From Collimonas fungivorans (GTDB lineage: Bacteria > Pseudomonadota > Gammaproteobacteria > Burkholderiales > Burkholderiaceae_D): a stretch of 64,000 nucleotides of DNA. Shown one piece after another: positions 1 through 10,215 of the stretch. Position 1 is the first letter of the stretch. Each line of letters opens with the position of its first letter. The stretch covers positions 558,001 to 622,000 of the forward strand of contig NZ_CP013232.1 of assembly GCF_001584145.1 (NCBI RefSeq), in the 5' to 3' direction. A program made the position numbers and the translations under genes. The notes beneath the pieces were generated by a model, which searched no databases, was not told the origin of the DNA, and worked only from the letters and a program-made list of their open reading frames with translations.

Positions 1-3000
1 ATGCTCAGGAGACGGGTGAACTGACCCCGCAGCAATTGCGAGCGGGGTTGGCAACGCAACTGCCAGAGTACATGGTGCCGGCGGCGATAGTGATGCTTGA
101 GCGGTTGCCACTGAACGCCAACGGCAAGGTGGATCGGCGAACGCTGCCGGCGCCGCAGTGGCAAGGTGCGCTCGAGCACGTGGCTGCGCGCAGTCCACTG
201 GAGGAGATTGTGCTGAGCGCTTTTGTGCAGGTGCTTGATATGCCGGCGCAGCAGGTGATCGGCATTGAGGATAATTTCTTTGAGTTGGGGGGGCATTCGC
301 TGCTGGCCACAAGGCTGGTTTCACGGCTCAGGGAGATGCTGGGGGTGGAGTTGGCGGTGCGCAGCGTATTCGAGGCGCCCACGGTGCGTGAGCTGGCGCA
401 GCAGGTGAGCCAGAGTCATGACCAGGGTGAGGGGCCCCCGCCGCTGAAGGCGCAGCCGCGTGAGCAGCTTGGGCAAGGGCTTGAGCAGAGCTTTGCGCTG
501 TCGTTTGCGCAGGAGCGGCTGTGGTTTCTTGACCAGTTGGGGGCGCAGCAGGCGCAATACAACATGCCGGTGGCGATGCGCTTGCAAGGGTGCCTGGACG
601 AGGCAGCTCTGGTTCATGCGGTGCAGCAGTTGGTGCAACGCCACGAGGTGCTGCGCAGCCGCATCGAACAGCATGAGGGAGTGGCGCGCCAAGTGATCCA
701 GCCTTGGCTGGAGGTGCCGGTGCAGTTGGAGGACTTGAGTGAGCTGCCTGTGGGCGAGGGGCAGGCGAAGGCACAATGGCTAGCGCAGGACGAGGCCCGG
801 ATGCCGTTTGATTTGGCGCGAGGCCCGCTGCTGAGGGTACGTCTGGTCAAGCTGGGAGCACAGGAATACGTGGGGCTGCTCACGCTGCACCATATTGTGA
901 GCGATGGCTGGTCAATGGGAGTGTTGGTGAGGGAATTGGGGGCGCTGTATGCGCAGGCTGTCGGCGGTGGAGATGGTGAGTTGGCGCCGCTGTCGGTGCA
1001 GTACGCGGACTACGCGATGTGGCAGCGCGGTTGGCTACAAGGCGACGTGCTGCAAAGGCAGTTGGGGTATTGGCGCCAACACCTCGGCGAAGCGCCAGCC
1101 CTACTCGAACTCCCTGCTGATCGGCCACGCCCGGGCGCGCAAAGCTTTGTCGGCTCCAGTGTAGACCTGGTCATTCCCGCAGCCTTGACGGCAGGACTCA
1201 AACGCTTGAGTCAACGCCACGGCACCACCTTGTTCATGACGCTTTTGGGGGGCTGGTCGATGCTGCTGGCGCGCCTGAGCGCCCAGCACGACGTAGTGAT
1301 AGGCACCCCGGTGGCCAATCGCCAGCGCAGCGAGATCGAATCGCTGATAGGGTTCTTTGTGAACACGCTGGCCTTGCGCATTCAGATCGAAGACAATCCC
1401 AGCGTGGGCGAATTGCTTAGCCGCATCAAAGCCATCGCCCTGGATGCCTATGCGCACCAGGATATCCCCTTTGAGCAGGTCGTTGAAGCCTTGCAGCCAC
1501 GGCGCAGCATGAGCCACAACCCGGTCTTCCAAGTCATGATGGTGCTCCACAACACGCCCAACGAGCAGATTCTGACGCTGCCCGGTTTGAGCTTGCAGGG
1601 ACTGCCGCTACCGAGCACTACCACCAATTTTGACTTGTCAATGTCTTTGACGGAGACGGGCGAGGTGATCAGAGGGAGTTTAGGGTACGCCAGTGATCTG
1701 TATGACCAAAGCACCATAGAGCGCTGGGCAGGCCACTTCCAAGTTCTTCTGCAAGGCTTACTAGGCGATGAGCAACAGCGCATTAGCGAGATTGCGCTGT
1801 TGAATTCGACTGAACGACACCAGTTGCTCGTGGAGTTCAACGACACGGCAGTGGAGTACCCGCGGGACAAGCTGATCCATGAGCTCTTTGAGGAGCAAGT
1901 GGAGCGCCAGCCGGATGCCACGGCGCTGGTATACGAAGAGCTGAGCCTGACGTACCAGGAGCTCAACCGGCGTGCCAACCAGGTTGCCCATCACCTCATT
2001 GCGCTGGGAGTAAAGCCAGACGATAGGGTGGCCATCTGCATGGAGCGTAGCCTGGGGATGATAGTGGGCCTGTTGGGAATACTCAAGGCTGGAGCGGCGT
2101 ATGTGCCGCTGGATCCCAGCTATCCAGAAGAGCGACTGGCCTACATGTTGCAAGACAGTGCTCCCATTGCATTGCTCGCGCAAGCAGAACTACAAGTGCA
2201 CATGGTTCAAACAGGTGCGCCGGTACTGTTGCTGGACGCCAAAGGTCAGGCCGACATCACAGCATACCAACCCCTGTACAACCCCAAGCCTGCAGATCTG
2301 GGCTTGAAGGCGCGCCACCTGGCCAATGTCATCTACACCTCGGGCTCGACGGGACAGCCTAAGGGGATTATGGTCGAGCATAGCAATGTGATCCAGCTTG
2401 TTATCAACGAACCGTGTGTACCAATCGATCCGGAAGATTGTGTTGTCTACTGCGCCAACCCCGCTTTTGACGCCTCGACTTGGGAAATTTGGATCAGCTT
2501 GTTAAATGGCGCGAGGCTGCTGATTATTCCTAATGCGACCCTGCTTAATTCGGATGAGTTCGGACAAGCGCTGATCAGCCACAATGCCACCATTTTACAG
2601 TTAACTGCCGGCCTCTTCACCCAATACAGCGACGCGCTCGGAGATGTTTTTTCGACGATGAAGTACTTATTGTTTGGTGGGGACAAAGCCGATGTGAACG
2701 TGGTTGCACGTTTTTTCGCGAAGAGCGCTCCGCGACACCTGTTACACACGTATGGCCCAACGGAGTCGGTTGCTTTTGCTATCACGCACGAGGTCAGCGC
2801 GGCTTCGAGCAAAGTGCTGCCGATAGGTCGCCCGATTGCCAACACGCAGATCTACATACTGGACGCGCAAGGCCAGCCAGTACCGCTGGGAGTGGCAGGG
2901 GAGATACACATAGGAGGGGCAGGAGTCGCGCGCGGCTATCTGAACCGTCCTGAGCTCACGGCCGAAAGGTTTATAGCAGACCCATTCAGCATCGCTCCAC

Positions 3001-6000
3001 AGTCCCGGATGTACAAGACCGGAGACCTTGGGAGATATTTTCCTAATGGCGACATTGAATTCCTGGGACGCAACGACCAACAGGTGAAGATCCGTGGTTT
3101 TCGCATCGAACCGGGCGAGATTGAGGCCAAGCTGGGGCGTGCGAAGGCGTACGAGAAGCGGTGGTGTTGGCTCGAGAGGATGTGCCAGGCGACAAGCGCC
3201 TGGTGGCTTATGTTGTGGCATCGCAGGAACAGGGGCAAGAGCAAACACTGGACGTGGCGGCTTTGCGCGACGCGCTGGCGCTCGAGCTGCCGCACTACAT
3301 GGTGCCGGCGGCCTTCGTGCAGCTCAAGGCATTGCCGCTGACACCCAGCGGCAAGATTGACAGGAAGGCGTTGCCGGCGCCGGACATGCAAGCGTTTGGA
3401 GTGCGCTTTTATGAGGCGGCCCAGGGTCCGGTGGAGACCGCACTGGTCCAGTTGTGGCAAGAGCTGTTGGGCCAGCCGCAGGTGGGTCGGCACGACAATT
3501 TCTTCGAGTTGGGAGGACATTCGTTGCTGGCCACGAGGCTGGTGTCGCAGCTCAGACAGCGGCTGCAGGTGGAAGTGCCTGTGAGGGCGCTGTTTGAAGA
3601 GCCCAGCGTGGCGCAGCTGGCGCAGCGGGTGCAGGAACTGCAGGCACAAGGTCAAGCGCTGAACTTGCCGGCGTTGCAGGCACAGCCACGCCCGCAGATT
3701 GTGCCGCTGTCGTTTGCACAGGAGCGGCTGTGGTTCCTGGAGCAACTGCAACCGGGGCTGGCGCAGTACAACATACCGATGGCGGTAGAGCTACACGGCG
3801 TTCTTGATGAGCAGGCGCTGGAGCAGGCGCTGCAAGCGCTGGTGGACAGACACGAGTCGCTACGAACGAGGTTTGAAGCCATCGATGGCGTGCCGCAGCA
3901 GCAAGTGCTGGCGCAGTTGCAGGTGAAGTGGCACTTGGTGGACCTCAGCGCGCTGACGGCCGAGCAAGGCCAGGCGCAGGTGCGAGAAGTGGCGCAGGCA
4001 GAAGCGAGGCAAATATTTGACCTGAAGACTGGGCCATTGCTGAAGGCGAGCCTGGTCAGGCTGGGAGCGCAGGAGCATGTGGCGCTGCTCACGCTGCATC
4101 ACATCGTCACGGACGGCTGGTCGATGGGGGTGTTTGTCAAGGAATTGGCGGCACTGTACGGTCAATACGCGGCCGGTGAGGCGGCGCAGTTGGCGCCGCT
4201 GCCGGTGCAGTACGCGGACTACGCGATGTGGCAGCGCAGTTGGCTGCAAGGAGAGATGCTGCAGCGCCAGCTCCAATACTGGAGCGAGCAACTGCAAGGT
4301 GGGCCCACGCTGCTGGAGCTGCCCACCGATCGGCCGCGGCCCGTGCAGGCCAGCTTTGCCGGCCAAAACGTGCCGGTGCGGATCGAGACCGAGCTGACCC
4401 AGCAATTACAGGCGCTGGCGCGGCACCATAACGCGACGCTGTTTATGGTGCTACTGGCGGGCTACCAATTGCTGCTGAGTCGCTTGAGCGGCCAGGACGA
4501 TGTTGTTGTAGGTGTGCCCATCGCTGGGCGCACGCACGCGGACACAGAGGGCCTGATCGGGTTCTTTGTCAACACGCTAGCGCTGCGCACGCGGGTACTT
4601 GGGAGCGATAGTGTGCAAGCCTTGCTAGCGCAGGTCAGGCTAATCACCCTGCAGGGCTACGAACAACAAGATCTGCCGTTTGAGAAGCTGGTGGAGGTGC
4701 TGCAGCCCGTACGCGATCTGAGTCGACAGCCGGTCTTCCAGACGATGTTCGTTCTGCAGAACGTGCCGGCAGTGGAATTGGACCTGCCGGGGCTGCGACT
4801 GCGCCAAGAGCCGTCGGCAAGGGGGACAACGAAATTTGACCTCACGCTCAACCTCAGCGAGGTCGCAGGCGTGGTGGAGGGTACGCTGGATTACGCCACG
4901 GACCTGTTCGATGCGAGCACCATCGAGCGTATGGCTGGGCAATACGAACGCATTTTGCGCGCGATGGTAAGCGATGTGCAGCAGCCAATCGGGGGTATCG
5001 AGCTGCTCGATGCAGCTGAGCGTGATCAGATACTGGTGCAGTGGAACGACACGGCGCGGGAGGTGCAAGAGCAGACCCTGGTGGAGCTGTTCGAGGCGCA
5101 GGTGGAAGCGACGCCGCAGGCGGTGGCGCTGGTGTGCGGGGAACAGGAGTTGAGCTACGGAGAACTGAACGCGCGTGCCAACCGGCTGGCACACGTGCTG
5201 ATAGCGCGCGGGGTGGGGCCAGAGGACATTGTGGGGTTGTGCCTGGAGCGCAGCGTGGAGATGGTGGTAAGCCTGCTGGGCATACTGAAGGCTGGGGCGG
5301 CGTACTTGCCGCTGGACCCGGCGTACCCGGCGCAGCGTCTGAGCGCGATGCTGGAGGACGCGCAGCCGCTGTGCCTGATCACCCGAGGGGCATTGGTGGC
5401 AGAGCTCAGTGGCGCTGGGCGAGACGCCGTGTCGATGCTGTTGTGGGAGGATGAGGTGCTGCAGGTGCAGATGCAGGAGGCCGCGCAAAGCGACCCCGCC
5501 GAGCACGAGCGGGTGCGCCCGCTGGGTCCACACAGTCCGGCCTACGTGATCTACACCTCGGGCTCAACAGGCCAGCCGAAAGGTGTGATCATATCGCACG
5601 GTAACTTGAGCAACTATTTGCAGTGGTCGCACGCCAACTACTATGAGCAAACCCAAGGAGATGGCTCTCCGGCCGTTCATTCGTTTGGATTCGATGGGCT
5701 TGTGACCACACTATACGGCCCACTACTTGCTGGTCAGACTTTGATGCTGCCTACGCCGGGGAGGGAAGCGCAGTCGCTGTTAGACCGGCTGGGTGACAAG
5801 CCGTGCACGCTGGTGAAGATGACGCCGTCGCACCTGCACTTCGTCAATACGCTACTGGAGGCGAGTGAACGCGCCAGCGCGCCTACGCTGCAACTCATGT
5901 TGGGCGGTGAAGCGCTTATTCCGAGAGATGTGCACTACTGGCAGCGGCGATTCCCGACTGTGCGTCTGATCAACCACTATGGTCCAACCGAATTGACGGT

Positions 6001-6916
6001 GGGATGTACGACGTTTGACATCCTCGACAGCGTGGATGGCGTGGGAAGCATCCCGATCGGACGCCCGATCTGGAACACGCGCCTGTATGTCCTCGATGCA
6101 CGGCTGCAACTAGTTGCGATTGGGGTTGTCGGCGAATTATACGTTGCAGGACGCGGAGTGGCCTTGGGCTACCTGGGCAAGCGCGGTCAGACTGCGCAAC
6201 GTTTCGTGGCCTGCCCTTGGGGCGGGCCGGGTGAACGCATGTACCGGACAGGTGACCGCGTGCGTCGGCGTGCTGATGGTGTCATCGAGTACTTCGGTCG
6301 CGCCGACCAGCAGATGAAGGTAAGGGGCTACCGCGTCGAGGCTGGGGAGGTTGAGGCCGCACTGCGGAGGGTGGAGGGCATCGTCAAGGCTGCGGTCGTG
6401 ACGCAAGAAGACAGCCGCGGAACGAGCCGGATCGTCGCCTACCTAGTTTGGCGCATCGGGGCCGCAGTGCAGTCAGCGACACAGCTGAGGGAATCCATAG
6501 GGCGCCATCTGCCGGACTACATGGTCCCTTCCGCCTTCGTGCCCATGGTCGAGCTACCCATGACCGCAAACGGAAAATTGGACAAGCGTGCCTTACCGAT
6601 ACCGAGCAGAGAAGGCGTGGCGTATGAAGCGCCGCGCAATGAGCTTGAAAGACTCATTGCCGACGCGTACTCCAAGCTGCTGGATGTGCGGGATGTTGGC
6701 ATCCACGACAACTTCTTCGATCTTGGTGGTCATTCGCTGCTGGTAATGCAACTGATCGCACGGTTGATTCCATACACCGGTTGTGACATTTCAGTCAGAA
6801 CGCTATTCGAAAACCCAACCGTGGCTAGCCTAGCCGCGAGACTGATGTCCGAACAGACCCAGTCACAACCGGGTGCGGCGACGGGCGTGTCTGAGGTGGA
6901 GCGTGGATTTATCTAA
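1..6916 (+). CDS. NRPS1: non-ribosomal peptide synthetase, 5' end outside window, one frameshift
   Basis: Multimodular peptide synthetase, cytoplasmic. The reading frame is open to the left edge, so the initiating module is not visible. Domain order with rough nucleotide positions: end of an A domain (1-180), PCP (195-400, GGHSLL serine site), C (480-1790, HHIVSDGWS), A (1860-3360), PCP (3420-3620), C (3690-5000, HHIVTDGWS), A (5055-6590), PCP (6640-6850), then a short tail ending at 6916. There is no thioesterase, so the chain passes to the next enzyme. The frame breaks near 3135-3138, where a run of four G replaces five G in the otherwise matching stretch at 22710-22730; restoring one G rejoins the two halves. 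The signature I read for the second A domain is D-A-W-Q-L-G-T-A-F-K (no confident substrate). For the third it is D-G-T-K-M-G-H-V-G-K, close to the Asp signature. Intergenic spacing to the next ORF is short (about 47 bases), consistent with an operon. Confidence 0.95.
3338..4362 (+). repeat. PCP-C block repeat, NRPS1 copy
   Basis: This 1025-base block encodes the end of an A domain, the PCP and the first half of a C domain. It recurs, essentially base for base, at 13294-14318, about 19731-20755 and 22926-23950. Similarity to the 22.9 kb copy continues upstream to about 3093. Such identity between modules of different genes points to recent gene conversion. Confidence 0.9.
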
Positions 6917-6963
6917 TGTTTCGCTTGCCATTCATTTAACAACGAATATTAACGGGCACTAAC

Positions 6964-7437
6964 ATGAGCATTCAATCTGTTCAAGAGCGTAATTTCACGT
7001 CGGGCAGTAGCAGGCAGGATTCTGCGCGAACCCCGACAAAGCTGCAACCATTTCGCGCACTGACAAGCCTGTTCGCTGTCGTATGCCTGCATAGCGTTGC
7101 AGTCCTCAATTTCGGATTTGCGATCATTGGATACCTTTATCTGCATCACCACTTAAAGGGAGGGGAGCGCTGGGGCGAGCAAGTCGCGATGAACGAGGCC
7201 GAGGTGGTCGAGCGTGTCAAAAGGAGGGCTCTTGTGCATGAGCCCATGCGAGATAAGCAGTTCATCGCGTCGCGAGACATTCCTTGGTCAGGTATAGAGG
7301 CGGACGAGATTGTTGACCTGCTTCACAAGTGTATTCGGTCCATCCTGCCGGTGCTGCATCCAGCGCAGCACCTTCGTGTGGACCGAATCGTCTGGTCGGT
7401 TATGACTAAGTGCGCGCTGTTGGGGGGGGCACGATGA
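6964..7437 (+). CDS. Unknown small protein with one hydrophobic segment
   Basis: 157 residues, family not recognised. Residues about 30-57 are strongly hydrophobic, enough for one membrane helix or hairpin, and are followed by three consecutive His and a charged C-terminal half. It lies between NRPS1 and the hydroxylase. Its stop codon overlaps the hydroxylase start (ATGA at 7434-7437), which implies translational coupling and membership of the same operon. The short AT-rich leader before it (6917-6963) shows no obvious strong ribosome site. It may be a truncated or lineage-specific accessory protein of the peptide pathway; no function is claimed. Confidence 0.6.
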   Translation: MSIQSVQERNFTSGSSRQDSARTPTKLQPFRALTSLFAVVCLHSVAVLNFGFAIIGYLYLHHHLKGGERWGEQVAMNEAEVVERVKRRALVHEPMRDKQFIASRDIPWSGIEADEIVDLLHKCIRSILPVLHPAQHLRVDRIVWSVMTKCALLGGAR

Positions 7438-8765
7438 GCATTCCGACGCTTGTCGCAGTGAATCCGTCGGAACCACTCTGTGCAGGCATCGCAGCCCGCG
7501 TGCGTACACTTCAACCGCAGGAACAGGCTACCCGCAACGATTTCCGTGGTATTCCGATGGTGATCGAAGCGCAGAATCCAGCAGATGCAGGTGAGGCACG
7601 GACTCTGCTGGCCGAAAGAGGGCTGGAAATTCTGGACCAAGTCGAACGACATGGAGCCGTTTTGTTGCGCGGATTCGGTGTAGCAACGGGGGGCGATTTC
7701 GAGCAGGCCATGCTGTCCATTCCGCAGGTGCGTGGCATGAACCAGGTATTCATGTCCGAGCTTGGACGCACTGTAATCGACGGCGCTCGCTTCGTGTTGC
7801 ACACCAACACGCTGTACAAGACCGGGGGATCGTTCAGCCCCGTTGGCGGCTTCCACGCAGAGAACTACTACAGCCCGGACGTGCCGCGCTACATCGCTTT
7901 CTTCTGCGAGCAGCCTTCGACGTTGGGCGGCGAGACCGGTGTCGTAGACATGGCCAAGGTTTACGAGGAACTGCCCGAGCGGATCAGGGCTCATCTGGCC
8001 GCGGAAGCATGCTCTGTCAAAAGTGTCCGTTTAGCCGAGGTTGCAAGCCGCTACAACACCACCGAGGCCGTTGCACTGCAAACTTGTCATGAGGCGGGGC
8101 TCGAGGTTATGGAAAAGGGTGGTCATGCTCACGTCTGTTTCTACAAGCCATGCTGTATTAAGTTGTCGGCTATCAATGGCATCGCACTGGTAACCAATAT
8201 TTCGGGCGAGTTGGAAGGCTTGGGCCTTGGAAAACATCTCCACGAAGAGTTCCGTGCCGACTACAGCGATGCGAAGTGGGCGATGCATCGACTGGCGTGG
8301 AGATTCTCCTGGCTGACGTTGATCCTGCAGATGGTGGAAAGTCCGGGCGCAGTAGGGCTTGTGCTCAAGGAAATGCTCAAGTCCGCCTTCGGCAGAATTC
8401 GCCGGCAGCCACCGGCGACTCGTCTTGGTGCATTCGGGACCCGAATCAGTGAAGCGTTCACCCCGGCCGACGTGCAATCTCTGGCCCGCTCAATGCGCCG
8501 AAATTTTTCATCCTTTCACTGGCGGACGGGAGACATCTTCATTCTCGACAACATGCGCATGGCACACGCCGGCATGCCCGGCTTCGGTCCCAGGACCATT
8601 CGGGCTTTCATTTTCAATCCAATCGACATTGCGCCGCGAGCCGGCAGCGGCCTGGCTGACCCAGGCGCGCTCGGCGATGCTCCATGCGTCGGTGAGCAGT
8701 TCGCCGCTTTGCGCACAGACGGCGCTGCGAGCGATGGACCTCTTCCACGTGAACCTCGACGATGA
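7434..8765 (+). CDS. SyrP-like TauD/TfdA-family Fe(II)/2-oxoglutarate hydroxylase
   Basis: About 443 residues. SyrP-type enzymes hydroxylate the beta carbon of an amino acid, typically Asp, while it is tethered to a peptidyl carrier protein. The iron-binding facial triad is visible as His141-x-Glu143 in a GGFHAENYY context and the distal His378 in MAHAGMPG, followed by the 2-oxoglutarate-binding Arg in GPRTIR. The acidic ligand is Glu, which fits hydroxylation; halogenases in this fold lack it. An upstream in-frame ATG at 7410 exists, but the ATG at 7434 overlapping the previous stop is the better start. The last module of NRPS1, just upstream, has an Asp-like specificity code, so tethered Asp is the natural substrate (inference). 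The 87 bases to the MbtH gene contain no other gene. Confidence 0.85.
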   Translation: MSIPTLVAVNPSEPLCAGIAARVRTLQPQEQATRNDFRGIPMVIEAQNPADAGEARTLLAERGLEILDQVERHGAVLLRGFGVATGGDFEQAMLSIPQVRGMNQVFMSELGRTVIDGARFVLHTNTLYKTGGSFSPVGGFHAENYYSPDVPRYIAFFCEQPSTLGGETGVVDMAKVYEELPERIRAHLAAEACSVKSVRLAEVASRYNTTEAVALQTCHEAGLEVMEKGGHAHVCFYKPCCIKLSAINGIALVTNISGELEGLGLGKHLHEEFRADYSDAKWAMHRLAWRFSWLTLILQMVESPGAVGLVLKEMLKSAFGRIRRQPPATRLGAFGTRISEAFTPADVQSLARSMRRNFSSFHWRTGDIFILDNMRMAHAGMPGFGPRTIRAFIFNPIDIAPRAGSGLADPGALGDAPCVGEQFAALRTDGAASDGPLPREPRR

Positions 8766-8852
8766 GCAATTTCTTCGGCGTAGAGACGCGAATGGCGGCG
8801 TTACCGGCGCCTTGCATCTTCCCAACTACCGTGTTTAGACAGGAGCTAAGCT

Positions 8853-9044
8853 ATGAAAAACCCTTTTGAAGACGACAACACTCAATACCTGGTGTTGCGC
8901 AATTCGGCTGGCCAGCATTCTTTGTGGCCTCACTCCAACGACGTGCCAGACGGTTGGACCCAAGTACTCGGCCCTGAGTCGCGCGTGGCATGCATCAAGT
9001 ACGTCGAGGAGCATTGGACGGACGTGCGTCCGATCGAGGCATGA
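8853..9044 (+). CDS. MbtH-like protein 1
   Basis: 63 residues, the usual length for the family. MbtH proteins bind the N-terminal subdomain of A domains and aid their folding and activity. The family core is clear: N-terminal NPFEDDN, NSAGQHSLWP at about residues 17-26, P-x-GW at about 31-34 and a C-terminal W-T-D-x-R-P. A good ribosome site, AGGAG, sits 8-9 bases before the ATG. The stop overlaps the start of the glycosyltransferase (ATGA), so the two are translationally coupled. A second copy is at 61771-61962. Confidence 0.97.
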   Translation: MKNPFEDDNTQYLVLRNSAGQHSLWPHSNDVPDGWTQVLGPESRVACIKYVEEHWTDVRPIEA

Positions 9045-10207
9045 CCCGTATGCCTGCTGTCGTTGCTCAACGGAGCATTCTGATCAACGCCTGGGGAAGC
9101 ATGGGCGATGTGGCGCCCTTCCTGGCACTTGGACAGGGCCTGGCACGCTCTGGCGCACAGGTGACGGTACTCACGACGGCCAATTTCGGCCCGACCGTGA
9201 TTTCGGCTGGGTTGGCATTTGAAAGCATCGGCTCCCAGGAGGCCTGCGAGCGGGCATTGGCCGATCCAGCATTGTGGGATCCGCAGCGTGCGGATGCGCT
9301 AATCGATGCGTTGTTTGAACTGACGATATCGCAGTTGCGCACTAGCCTTCTGCAAGCCAAGCGTAGCGGACCAGTGTTGTTCATCGCCGGCACTCGAGGC
9401 ATTCGCGCGCGTGAGGTGCTGGCGGACCTTGGTTTGCCGATCTTGGGCGTCTATCTCACGCCCGAAATCTTCCGTGCCGACCACTCCAGCTGCAAGCTAG
9501 GACTTTTTCCACCGTGGTTTGCTCAGGCCGGTGAGAGCGACCCGGAAGCGATGCTGATGACCGGCTTTGTGCCAGTTGACGGTCAGCCCGGGAATCCCGA
9601 CACACTGGCTCGTTTGCAGGACTTCCTGCGTCAGGGCCCAGCGCCAGTGACATTCACATTCGGGACAGCGATGAAGCAGGGCGAAAGCCTCTTCGCTGCG
9701 GCGCGCGATGCTTGCAGGCAATTGAATTGCCGCGCCATATTCCTCTCGCGCTTTGAAGAACAGATACCGCAGGATCTCGATGAAGATCAATTCCTGCACA
9801 TTGATTACATGCCATTGCGGATTCTATTGCCATTGACGAGCGCGCTGGTTTTTCACGGTGGAGTTGGCACCTGCGCTCAGGCATTGATTGCGGGTTGTCC
9901 GCAGGTGGTCGTGCCCATGGCGCACGACCAGATGGCCAATGCGGACCGAGTCGTGGCTTTGGGAGTTGGCGCGGCCGTCCTTGGCGACGATCGGGATGGA
10001 CCGAAATTAGCGATCATCATGCGCAAGGCGATGAACGATGCCGCCATTCTGGACGTATGCAAGCGATACTCCAGCGTCGCGCGCGAAGCTGATGGATTGC
10101 GCACAGCTATCGCACGCATTGAGTCTTGCTTCGCGGAGGTGGCAAACCACGTTGTCGTGCAGGGCGGCGTGGTGCCAGCGTGTGGCGCAGTTTCTCCAAT
10201 CAAGTAA
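9041..10207 (+). CDS. GT1/UGT-type glycosyltransferase
   Basis: About 388 residues. Resembles the family that transfers sugars from nucleotide-activated donors to natural products, glycolipids and sterols. The N-terminal acceptor-side motif is ILINAWGSMGDVAPFL. The donor-binding motif near residues 272-282 is HGGVGTCAQAL, followed by PMAHDQMANA, the usual place of the D/E-Q motif that contacts the sugar. The start at 9041 overlaps the MbtH stop; a second ATG at 9050 is possible. The gap to NRPS2 is only 8 bases, so it is almost certainly co-transcribed with the synthetases and likely glycosylates the peptide or its lipid tail (inference). A degenerate homologue lies at 61963-63093. Confidence 0.9.
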   Translation: MTRMPAVVAQRSILINAWGSMGDVAPFLALGQGLARSGAQVTVLTTANFGPTVISAGLAFESIGSQEACERALADPALWDPQRADALIDALFELTISQLRTSLLQAKRSGPVLFIAGTRGIRAREVLADLGLPILGVYLTPEIFRADHSSCKLGLFPPWFAQAGESDPEAMLMTGFVPVDGQPGNPDTLARLQDFLRQGPAPVTFTFGTAMKQGESLFAAARDACRQLNCRAIFLSRFEEQIPQDLDEDQFLHIDYMPLRILLPLTSALVFHGGVGTCAQALIAGCPQVVVPMAHDQMANADRVVALGVGAAVLGDDRDGPKLAIIMRKAMNDAAILDVCKRYSSVAREADGLRTAIARIESCFAEVANHVVVQGGVVPACGAVSPIK

Positions 10208-10215
10208 ACGCATAA

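Noticed and set aside
4640..5533. Long minus-strand open frames opposite NRPS1 and NRPS2
   Set aside because: They repeat with each C-A block, are rich in Gln, Arg and His as expected from antisense of Leu/Ala/Val codons, and have no known domain.
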